DNA of 64,000 nucleotides. Origin: Pomphorhynchus laevis. Lineage: Eukaryota; Acanthocephala; Palaeacanthocephala; Echinorhynchida; Pomphorhynchidae. The stretch is from NCBI GenBank assembly GCA_012934845.2, contig WNNJ02002481.1, positions 39,354 to 103,353 on the forward strand. Reading direction: 5' to 3'. The notes under the pieces are model-generated. The model was given only the letters and a program-made list of their open reading frames with translations, did not search any database and had not been told where the DNA came from. The position numbers and the translations under genes are program-made. Shown here piece after piece: positions 56,942 through 64,000 of this stretch (its first letter is position 1; every line of letters starts with the position of its first letter).

Positions 56942-59900
56942 TTAGTTCATTGAGTTTGCAGGTCGATGTCGAGCAGAACGAGGACCGCGAATACACATCG
57001 AAATTGAACGAGCCAACTGAATTCCAATCTTTGACCGTAATTTTGTCAATTCTTCTGAGTAGGAATGATTGTTTTTTATTGCCATCTTCTGTGCAATTCT
57101 CTGAATTAATTGTGCAGATGATTTTACTGCTCCACCGAAACATGATAACACGATAGGTGCGAAATTCGCCCTCTCTATGGCAGTTACTCTCTCTTGATAC
57201 TTAGCGAATTTACGTGTTTCGTGATATGTAAAAGCAGCCCCAGCGGATTTCGAAAGGTTGGACGGAGCGAAAACGTTAAAAACGCAAGTATCAAATAAAG
57301 TTCGCTCCGAACGACTTCCATAAAAACCACAGCAGGCGATATCCAAACGTGCATCATGAGCGCGAGATGTAGATATGCGCTCGAAATGAATACTAGAATT
57401 TACTGGCAGTAGTGTTGGCTCTTTTTGCACATTATCACATATTTCTGTCAAGGTTTTAGAAAATATATCACGAATTGAATCATGTCTTATCGATGGATGA
57501 CCTCCGGTGGGACAGGTAAGTGAGTGAGCCAGAGAATTATGTTCACCGCAGGGGCAATGAGAGGGCGCGTCTAGTGGTAGTCTATGATATCGAGCTGCAA
57601 GTGCGTCACGAAATTCTACATTGCTAACTCGAGTCCAACGATCACTCGTAGGATATGTGGAGAGCCATGACGAGGCACCTTTGACTTGTAGATGTTCCAT
57701 AATACGTAACAAATTGTCACCAACATTAGCTACTCGATCTCTAAGCAATGACTTTTGAATATCAATCTTTGAAGTGCCTATAAGGGCAATGCGTTTGGAT
57801 TGTTCAGTCCTTAAGTCCACACCGTATAAGCCATTTAAATAAGGAGTGCATATATCTTTTGAGCTTTTAAACTCTTCTATCGCAGTAAAACGTGGGTCAG
57901 CAATACCTAGACCACCTAGTCTTATCGGAAGGGAAAATAACGGCCATAAATAATCGTCGTCAGGCAATTTCAAATTAAAAAGCTTATCAAAACGCTTCTG
58001 AATGGTGTCATAGAGATCATCGAAACTACCAATTGAACAGTTTGTGGTTCTTTGCAAGTGAATCCATTTATGCTGAAGCGATCTGGTCATACTAGTATAG
58101 CTTATCTGCAAATCAAGAATACCCACGTCAGCAAGACGATTTACTAATGAGCAATAATTAGAGATCTTTTGTTCCGTAGTTTTATTTATATAATCATCTG
58201 TTCCAATAGGAGCACCGAGTACTAACGTGCCATCGACAACAATGTCGATTCCCGTTTCATTAAAAAGTTTGCGGGTACTATCTGCATTTTCGGGACTAGT
58301 TAGTAGAACGCATTTGTTGCTGTTGACATGAAATCCGAAAGCACGGCCGTAGTCACACAAGAATTTGAAAGCCTTGTAAATTTGCACAGGTTCGCCGATT
58401 AAATTGCCATCATCCGCGTACCAGAATTGGTTGATGTTAGGAAACTCCTCAGTAATGTTCAACAATAATGGCAGGGTTGCTACGGCAAAAGCTGGCATAG
58501 CAAGTACATCACCTTGCGTAAATCCCTCTTGGGATTTGATGAAACTATCACCAGTTGAAAAATTTGAAGGGTTATCGTAAAAATTGTGTAGTATAGTAGA
58601 CATAGAGGGACAAATGCGTGATATATTAGCGAGAGCTGCCTTTCGATTTATTCTGTTAAATGCATTATCTGCATCAACAGTGAGAAGAACTGCATTAGGA
58701 TCTTTTAACAGGCATTCGCGAACTGCGTGCGTGACGCACTCCACTCCAGCTCGTTGACCAGCGCACATTTGCAACCGTCCGCACACTTCTTGAATATCAT
58801 TGGAAATTATAGAAAGAATGGCTTTCGACATTATTCTCCTACTAACGTCGCCAATACCAATAGGCCTTATTCCCGATTTTTTGGATAAGGCTATTAATCT
58901 GCTTGAAGCCAATACATTTATAACATTAGTAGGCATAAGCTCAGTAGCTAAAGATTTTGCGAACGTTGACAAAACTTTAGTCAATTCAGCAGATTCGTGA
59001 CCAAACTTAGTTAACATCTGTAGCCATGACTGTGCATCAATGCCGGAGGGACCTGCTCCACCTTTAACACGTTTAGCCATACGAATTATCAATTCACTAT
59101 CGATTGAATCAAAAATCACAGGGTGAAAATTTGGAACTGTGATTGGGAAAGACCAGTTAACAGCATGAGGAACTAATGGGCTCGGTACAGGGTGCTTGTC
59201 GAGTAATAATTCCCGAACAGTTTTAGAACCAATCACATCCTCTGGTTGCAAAGGAACGCCATCATAAGAATCGTTGTCTAGAAGATGCATTGCTGTGTTC
59301 AGTCGAGAGCTTTCAACCAATGAGACGAATTTTTTGCGCCAATCTCTTGACTTCGAAGGTTGAATTTTTAAGGCTTTCATATTTTGAAGGGCCGAGGCTT
59401 CAGCGTATAATCCAGCATAGTCATTATTGAACCACATGTCCAATCGTCGGGATAAAGTTGATTTCAATGATTTGGGAGATTGACGAGAATTACGTTGAAG
59501 AATAAGATGTCCAAAGATGATGTACTTAGTAAAAGTTTCCGAATTAGTGAGAGAATCCCTGAATATGCGTGCAAGTTCTGATATAAATTGTTTGGACTCT
59601 GAACATTTTGGAAGTCGAAATAAGTTAGGTTTCCATTGTATGACGATCGAGAATATATCCTGTATAGACAATACATCGGACTCTTGACGAGTATTCATTG
59701 TGTAATTTATATTTATATGGTTGTTAAGAGGACAATGCCGATGATCAGAGTTTTCACAATCTGAATTCGGTTTACTCAATATGGATATAGCAATATTATT
59801 GGAAGCTGTTACGGAGCAATTTACTTCACGATTGGAACAATTCACAGCTGAGCAATTCAAGCATAGGATATTCTGCTTAGCACATCGACATCCTTTACAT

Positions 59901-59962
59901 TTAGCATTCGGGCCGTTGCATGAACAGCATTTCAGAGTTGTCGCAGGCTTGCCCTTGGGCAT
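56942..59962 (-). CDS. RLE-LINE C single ORF: CXC-like domain, RT, CCHC knuckle, RLE endonuclease
   Basis: 1006 aa, intact. The start MPKGKPATTLKCCSCNGPNA is shared with elements B and D; the Cys cluster continues KCKGCRCAKQNILCLNC. RT motifs: GGAGPSGIDAQSW, GIRPIGIGDVSRRIMSKAIL, LTVDADNAFNRINRK (Asp), GFTQGDVLAMPAF, FWYADDGNLIG (YADD). Knuckle CPCGEHNSLAHSLTC. RLE signature DARLDIACCGFYGSRSERTL then FD, and HETRKFAKYQERV. It ends ARSISMCIRGPRSARHR and stops with TAA. The 3' UTR is very short (about 50 bp to the A-rich and TAA tail) and lacks the GGCCCATTTG motif of A, B and D, so C is a distinct subfamily. It sits directly upstream of B on the same strand. Confidence 0.87.
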   Translation of the reverse strand: MPKGKPATTLKCCSCNGPNAKCKGCRCAKQNILCLNCSAVNCSNREVNCSVTASNNIAISILSKPNSDCENSDHRHCPLNNHININYTMNTRQESDVLSIQDIFSIVIQWKPNLFRLPKCSESKQFISELARIFRDSLTNSETFTKYIIFGHLILQRNSRQSPKSLKSTLSRRLDMWFNNDYAGLYAEASALQNMKALKIQPSKSRDWRKKFVSLVESSRLNTAMHLLDNDSYDGVPLQPEDVIGSKTVRELLLDKHPVPSPLVPHAVNWSFPITVPNFHPVIFDSIDSELIIRMAKRVKGGAGPSGIDAQSWLQMLTKFGHESAELTKVLSTFAKSLATELMPTNVINVLASSRLIALSKKSGIRPIGIGDVSRRIMSKAILSIISNDIQEVCGRLQMCAGQRAGVECVTHAVRECLLKDPNAVLLTVDADNAFNRINRKAALANISRICPSMSTILHNFYDNPSNFSTGDSFIKSQEGFTQGDVLAMPAFAVATLPLLLNITEEFPNINQFWYADDGNLIGEPVQIYKAFKFLCDYGRAFGFHVNSNKCVLLTSPENADSTRKLFNETGIDIVVDGTLVLGAPIGTDDYINKTTEQKISNYCSLVNRLADVGILDLQISYTSMTRSLQHKWIHLQRTTNCSIGSFDDLYDTIQKRFDKLFNLKLPDDDYLWPLFSLPIRLGGLGIADPRFTAIEEFKSSKDICTPYLNGLYGVDLRTEQSKRIALIGTSKIDIQKSLLRDRVANVGDNLLRIMEHLQVKGASSWLSTYPTSDRWTRVSNVEFRDALAARYHRLPLDAPSHCPCGEHNSLAHSLTCPTGGHPSIRHDSIRDIFSKTLTEICDNVQKEPTLLPVNSSIHFERISTSRAHDARLDIACCGFYGSRSERTLFDTCVFNVFAPSNLSKSAGAAFTYHETRKFAKYQERVTAIERANFAPIVLSCFGGAVKSSAQLIQRIAQKMAIKNNHSYSEELTKLRSKIGIQLARSISMCIRGPRSARHRPANSMN

Positions 59963-60190
59963 TTATTTTGTTTAAGAACAGAATTGAATTGCACTGTAAT
60001 TTGCTAGAACAGTTATAAATTTTAATAATAATAATCGTTCTTCTATAATCGTTCTTCTATAATCGTTCTTCTATAATCGTTCTTCTATAATCGTTCTTCT
60101 ATAATCGTTCTTCTATAATCGTTCTTCTATAATCGTTCTTCTATAATCGTTTGTAATTTGTGTAAGAATTATAATAACCAAGACTTATGT
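59963..60190 (-). promoter_or_regulatory. 5' UTR of RLE-LINE C with an eight-copy 14-bp monomer array
   Basis: The array AATCGTTCTTCTAT spans 60033-60144 in eight exact copies plus a partial to 60150. Between the array and the ATG lies the shared TATAACTGTTCTAGCAAATT motif (about 60000-60019 on the + strand as complement). Arrays of short monomers in LINE 5' UTRs often act as promoters; this function is inferred. Confidence 0.7.
60033..60150. repeat. 14-bp tandem repeat, eight copies
   Basis: Perfect AATCGTTCTTCTAT units; the same unit occurs about 2.5 times in element B at 56797-56842. Confidence 0.97.
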
Positions 60191-60249
60191 TAAGGTCAAT
60201 AATAATTATGTAATTATTATAATAATAATTATATAATAATTATTATTAT

Positions 60250-60660
60250 AAAATAATAATGTAGAGGAAATTTATTAGGGCACTGCGTCTCTCGACTTGG
60301 CCAAATGAAAGAAATTAAATAAAACATTGTGCAACGACTTCATTTGAGATAATATCAATATTTGATAGTCCACCGCTAGTTCCCAACAGGCAAAAGAAAT
60401 TTAGCAGGTTTATCAGGTTAGCCGTAAACTTAACCTATCGATCTCCTTCAAAGATTTTTGCGCTAACACCGGGCACTCAAATACGTGGGATAAAGACTCA
60501 CATCTATCACCACAGAAAAAACACACACGAAACTCCACGTTTATGGACAGGTATGCGAGTGCAACAAAACTTGTCGTGATATCCGTGTAAAGAAACCCTC
60601 CAAACGAGGGGGCGTTTAGAAGCACACGGAGACTGCCAACTCGTTTGCGTATTAACTGGT
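60250..60660 (-). pseudogene. 3' fragment of an APE-LINE related to the 49.9-53.4 kb element
   Basis: The frame 60413-60625 reads VEFRVCFFCGDRCESLSHVF then ECPVLAQKSLKEIDR, aligning with the C-terminal CSLCICVLCKNECASNLHIF, TCPILKNMSLSDIDS of the 49.9 kb ORF2. The non-coding 3' end (GAGGAAATTTATTAGG...) also resembles that element's end. A different subfamily, 5'-truncated to about 410 bp. It stands upstream of RLE-LINE C on the same strand. Confidence 0.8.
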
Positions 60661-60689
60661 GAAGTGTACAGATGATGATCTAGCTTGCT

Positions 60690-60933
60690 AACCTTATCTG
60701 TAAAGTCTTTTTAAAATAAAGTAAAGTCTGTAAAGTCTGACATCGACGACAACCATCGACGACAACCATCGACGACAACCATCGACGACAACCATCACCT
60801 TAAAAAAATTTGGATTCTGATAAACATACAAAGAAAAATTATAACTGTTCTAACGAATTACACAAATTACAATAAAATAACATACATTCCGGAACATACA
60901 CTTCAACGAGCCAAACAACATACAGCCCATACC
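60690..60933 (+). promoter_or_regulatory. 5' UTR of RLE-LINE D with 13-bp repeats
   Basis: Four exact copies of CATCGACGACAAC at 60741-60792, preceded by repeated GTAAAGTCT, then TTATAACTGTTCTAACGAAT at about 60839-60858 and ACAATAAAATAACATACATT, which match the element B 5' UTR. The start of the element is not exactly defined. Confidence 0.65.
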
Positions 60934-63912
60934 ATGCCAAAGGGAAAGCCTTCTTCGGTGCTGAAGTGCTGCTCGTGCAATGGACAAGCGGCAAAATGCA
61001 GGGGATGTCGGTGCGCCAGAGAAAAGCGCAAGTGTACCAACTGTCTTGCACCTGAATGCACAAACAAAATGGGTCCGCCGCTTGCGACAACGTCACCAAG
61101 TGATACATCAATACCACAGACATCAACCCCTCAAGTTCCAGTTGAGGCTAATTCAGAAGCTGATGGTATGCCGTGCTTACTGAGGTTGTCGATGGCGGAC
61201 ATCTATGACACAGTTATACATTGGAAGCCTAATTTGTTGGTGCTGCCCAGATGTACGGCCAGCAATACTGTTATCGACATTTTAGCGGATTACTACCGCT
61301 CGGCTGTAAGTGATGTTTCAACGGACAATATGGCCCTAAAGTCTGCAACCGTCTTCGCTCATTGTGTTATGCAAAGACCACCATCCCTAAAGATTACGAT
61401 CATAAGAAAGGTATTGGAGCGTAGAATTAAGTTATGGCAGGATGGGAAGATACTTGAAGTTTTTGAAGAAGCTCGAATATTGCAGCACAGATGTGTTAAT
61501 AGCGGTCATAAATCTTCCAAGCCAGACTGGATTAAACTGTACTGTAGACTAATTAAATCCGGTAAACTGAGTGCGAGTACCTCGGTTCTTGAGGATAAAC
61601 ATTGTATGGGTGTACTGCAGTCAAACTCGGTTTGCGGTGGAATTACCGTCAAGGACCACCTAGAGGGTTTACACCCGCCTCCCGCTGATGTCCAATTGAG
61701 CGTTCTCCTGCAAGAAAACATACCTGAGGCAAGTGAACACCACCCGTCGCTCTTTCTAGATATTGATGGCGACGCTATCGTACGCGCTGCCAAAAAGACA
61801 CATGGTGGAGCTGGACCGTCTGGTCTAGATTCGATATCATGGAGAAGAATGCTGACCTTATTCGCAGGACATTCGCGCAATCTGGCGGATGCGCTTGCTG
61901 AATTCGCAATACAACTGGCCACTGAACGCTTACCGGCACAAAGATTGGAGGCCTTTGTTGCTTGCAGGCTGGTGGCGGTTGGAAAGAAGGATGGGGGTAT
62001 CCGACCCATTGGAGTTGCGGATGTTAGCCGGCGAATTGTTTGCAAAGCAATCCTGATTAATATAAGGAATGACCTACAGGACGTCGCTGATATAACTCAG
62101 CTATGTGCATCCCAACGAAGTGGACTTGAATTCGCAATTCATTCACTACGCGACGCTTTTTCTGCTGATTCCAACCTCGGACTTCTGGCCGTAGACGCAA
62201 AGAATGCATTTAATTGCATTAACCGCAAAGTAGCACTGCACAATATTCAGTTTGTTTGTCCGGCAATGTCATGTATCTTGTCAAACCTTTACTCTTCTGA
62301 GCCATGTCTGGTATTGGGTGATGACACATTATCCTCTCGCGAAGGTCTGACACAGGGTGACCCCCTGGCGATGGCTGCATTTGCAATGGCATCCATGCCA
62401 TTGATTCGACAAATAAGACAAATGGTCCCGAACGTATTGCAGAGGTGGTATGCGGATGACGCAAATTTTGTTGGGACCCCGTGCGATTTGCAGAGAGTCT
62501 GGATGTTTCTGCGTGATGTTGGACCGCGTTACGGGTACTTTGTTAATGCTGATAAAACACAGTTGCTGCTTCATCAACCTTACTCGGAGCATTTGGACAT
62601 GACAAGGGACGTTCATGTTAATTACGACGGTATTGATGTGCTCGGGACTTCAATTGGGACGGATGAATTTGTCAGTGTTAGTTCGAATGGAAAAATCATG
62701 AAATGGATAGAGATGTTAGAGCGATTGGAACAGGTAGCCGAACATGATCCACATGCTGCTTATGCCGGTTTGGTACATTCCGTCCAATGGAAGTGGACAC
62801 ATTTTTTGCGGACGACGAAGTGCAGTGATCAACAGCTTATGACGTTGCGAAATGCCATAGTTGTCCGACTGCTTCCTTTAATCTTAAAGCATGATATCAC
62901 GGATGCATTAACAACCGCTTTGACATCCCCGTTGAGACTTGGTGGAATGGGTATTGTGGATCCTGTATTTATTGCCGAAATTGAATACGCAAACTCTCAA
63001 ACTTTCTGTCAAACATATTCATCTTGTTTACGTGGTCGGGCACTAAGGGAGAGTCAGAATTCCATAACTGTGTTGCTGTCTGGAAGACGTCACCATTTGT
63101 ACAAGCAGAGGTTAGATGAGGCATCACATCTCTTATCGGGATCTACACTGTTATCCCTTGAACATGCAAGGGTGGACTCGGCTTCGTCTTGGCTAAGCGC
63201 TATCCCATTAAGCTGCGAAGATTATCACCTTTCCTCGACGGAATTCACAGACTCGATCGCGACTCGATATGGTTGGACTCCCAATGACCGGGTAAACAGG
63301 TTGTGCGTGTGTGGTTCCGTGGCCGATTTGACTCATGTCTTGTCTTGCAAGAAGGGGGGACTTCTTATTGTCCGTCACAATGCAGTGCGTGATGTAATTG
63401 CTAAGGAGTTGTCCCAAGTATGCCATGGTGTGGAGACTGAGCCGGTACTTCGAGCTATTGGGAGCCGTACGTGCTTTGAGTCGGCAACAACGTGCTGTGA
63501 TCCGGACGCACGTCTCGATGTGGTCTGCAGTGGTTTATTTGAGAGTAGGTTCGTGCGAACGTTTCTGGATGTTGCCGTGTTTAATGCACATGCAAGTTCC
63601 TATTCTCAGTCAGCAGCCGCATCATTCAGATACCATGAGAACCGAAAACGAGCAAAATACGATGAACGTGTAACAAACGTAGAAGGAGGGACCTTTTTTC
63701 CTGTTATCTTTTCATCCGCGGGTGGTGCTGGCCCAGCAGCTTCGAGACTACTGAAAACCATCGCGGAAAAGGCTGCTTCCCATTCGCAGATGACTTACTC
63801 CGAAAGAATATGCAAGCTGAAGCGTCGGATTGCGTTCTGTCTTTGTCGAGCGTCTTCTGCGTGTATTAGGTGTGCACGATCAACACGGAGCGCACCAATG
63901 GCTTCCTTCTGA
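60934..63912 (+). CDS. RLE-LINE D single ORF: CXC-like domain, RT, CCHC knuckle, RLE endonuclease
   Basis: 992 aa, intact, on the opposite strand to B and C. Starts MPKGKPSSVLKCCSCNGQAA then KCRGCRCAREKRKCTNCLAP. RT: HGGAGPSGLDSISW, GGIRPIGVADVSRRIVCKAI, LAVDAKNAFNCINRK (Asp), GLTQGDPLAMAAF, RWYADDANFVGTP (YADD). Knuckle CVCGSVADLTHVLSC. RLE signature DARLDVVCSGLFESRFVRTF then LD, with HENRKRAKYDERV. It ends SSACIRCARSTRS and TGA. The start context CATACCATGCC is shared in spirit with B and C (all begin MPKGKP). Everything needed for target-primed reverse transcription appears present, so this copy may be active or very young. Confidence 0.88.
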   Translation: MPKGKPSSVLKCCSCNGQAAKCRGCRCAREKRKCTNCLAPECTNKMGPPLATTSPSDTSIPQTSTPQVPVEANSEADGMPCLLRLSMADIYDTVIHWKPNLLVLPRCTASNTVIDILADYYRSAVSDVSTDNMALKSATVFAHCVMQRPPSLKITIIRKVLERRIKLWQDGKILEVFEEARILQHRCVNSGHKSSKPDWIKLYCRLIKSGKLSASTSVLEDKHCMGVLQSNSVCGGITVKDHLEGLHPPPADVQLSVLLQENIPEASEHHPSLFLDIDGDAIVRAAKKTHGGAGPSGLDSISWRRMLTLFAGHSRNLADALAEFAIQLATERLPAQRLEAFVACRLVAVGKKDGGIRPIGVADVSRRIVCKAILINIRNDLQDVADITQLCASQRSGLEFAIHSLRDAFSADSNLGLLAVDAKNAFNCINRKVALHNIQFVCPAMSCILSNLYSSEPCLVLGDDTLSSREGLTQGDPLAMAAFAMASMPLIRQIRQMVPNVLQRWYADDANFVGTPCDLQRVWMFLRDVGPRYGYFVNADKTQLLLHQPYSEHLDMTRDVHVNYDGIDVLGTSIGTDEFVSVSSNGKIMKWIEMLERLEQVAEHDPHAAYAGLVHSVQWKWTHFLRTTKCSDQQLMTLRNAIVVRLLPLILKHDITDALTTALTSPLRLGGMGIVDPVFIAEIEYANSQTFCQTYSSCLRGRALRESQNSITVLLSGRRHHLYKQRLDEASHLLSGSTLLSLEHARVDSASSWLSAIPLSCEDYHLSSTEFTDSIATRYGWTPNDRVNRLCVCGSVADLTHVLSCKKGGLLIVRHNAVRDVIAKELSQVCHGVETEPVLRAIGSRTCFESATTCCDPDARLDVVCSGLFESRFVRTFLDVAVFNAHASSYSQSAAASFRYHENRKRAKYDERVTNVEGGTFFPVIFSSAGGAGPAASRLLKTIAEKAASHSQMTYSERICKLKRRIAFCLCRASSACIRCARSTRSAPMASF

Positions 63913-64000
63913 GAAGAGTCGATTGTTTAAAAATCTCTAAAATTGTTCCAATGTTTTAATGGCCCATTTGAGGGAACCTTCTAATGTAAATTAATAATAA
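63913..64000 (+). promoter_or_regulatory. 3' UTR of RLE-LINE D
   Basis: Contains GGCCCATTTGAGGGAACC at 63961-63978 and ends in TAATAATAA at the window edge, the expected TAA-type junction. Confidence 0.8.

Overview
The window looks like part of an animal (metazoan) nuclear chromosome: it is AT-rich, has spliceosomal introns as short as 41-55 bases, carries two recognisable host genes of the secretory pathway, and is otherwise filled with transposable elements of very different ages. I cannot name the species. No tRNA, rRNA, CRISPR array or bacterial operon structure was seen, and I recognised no LTR retroelement or virus-like element.

Layout. 1-10.7 kb: decayed non-LTR retrotransposons (LINEs), including RT fragments, two copies of a pyrimidine-rich CR1/L2-like family (here LINE-Y) and a copy of a Jockey/I-like family (LINE-X). 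10.8-33.2 kb: a host gene spread over 13-14 exons on the + strand, encoding an ER lectin of the ERLEC1/XTP3-B type with two MRH domains. None of its exons is a long ORF; it is recognised by joining GT-AG bounded exons in phase. Its introns hold another LINE-Y copy, an RTE-like tail, a decayed RLE-type LINE, a LINE-X scrap with a target-site duplication, Penelope-type GIY-YIG repeats in tandem, MITE-like palindromes and many perfect hairpins. 33.2-43.4 kb: repeats, two opposed LINE-X copies and a 19-bp minisatellite. 43.5-45.2 kb, - strand: a single-exon signal-peptide-peptidase-like (SPPL2-type) intramembrane aspartyl protease, convergent with the lectin gene.

46.4-64 kb: a dense pile of non-LTR elements joined only by (TAA)n/(ATT)n tracts. 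Three are intact ORFs of about 1000 aa (53564-56641 -, 56942-59962 -, 60934-63912 +) with an N-terminal cysteine-rich CXC-like domain, a reverse transcriptase, a CCHC knuckle and a C-terminal restriction-like endonuclease (RLE) signature. Two more pieces of the family lie at 46.5-48.8 kb in permuted order. On the - strand the order is tail fragment, RLE-LINE, RLE-LINE, an apurinic-endonuclease LINE (49.9-53.4 kb), then two duplicated internally deleted copies of that last element, all head to tail. This suggests repeated insertion into one microsatellite landing pad by elements that target TAA repeats.

How it fits together: the two host genes both act on proteins in the ER and endomembranes (glycan-directed ER-associated degradation and intramembrane proteolysis), but nothing here shows that their closeness is functional. 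Old, broken element copies sit in and around the host genes, while the full-length open ones are confined to the 46-64 kb microsatellite cluster.
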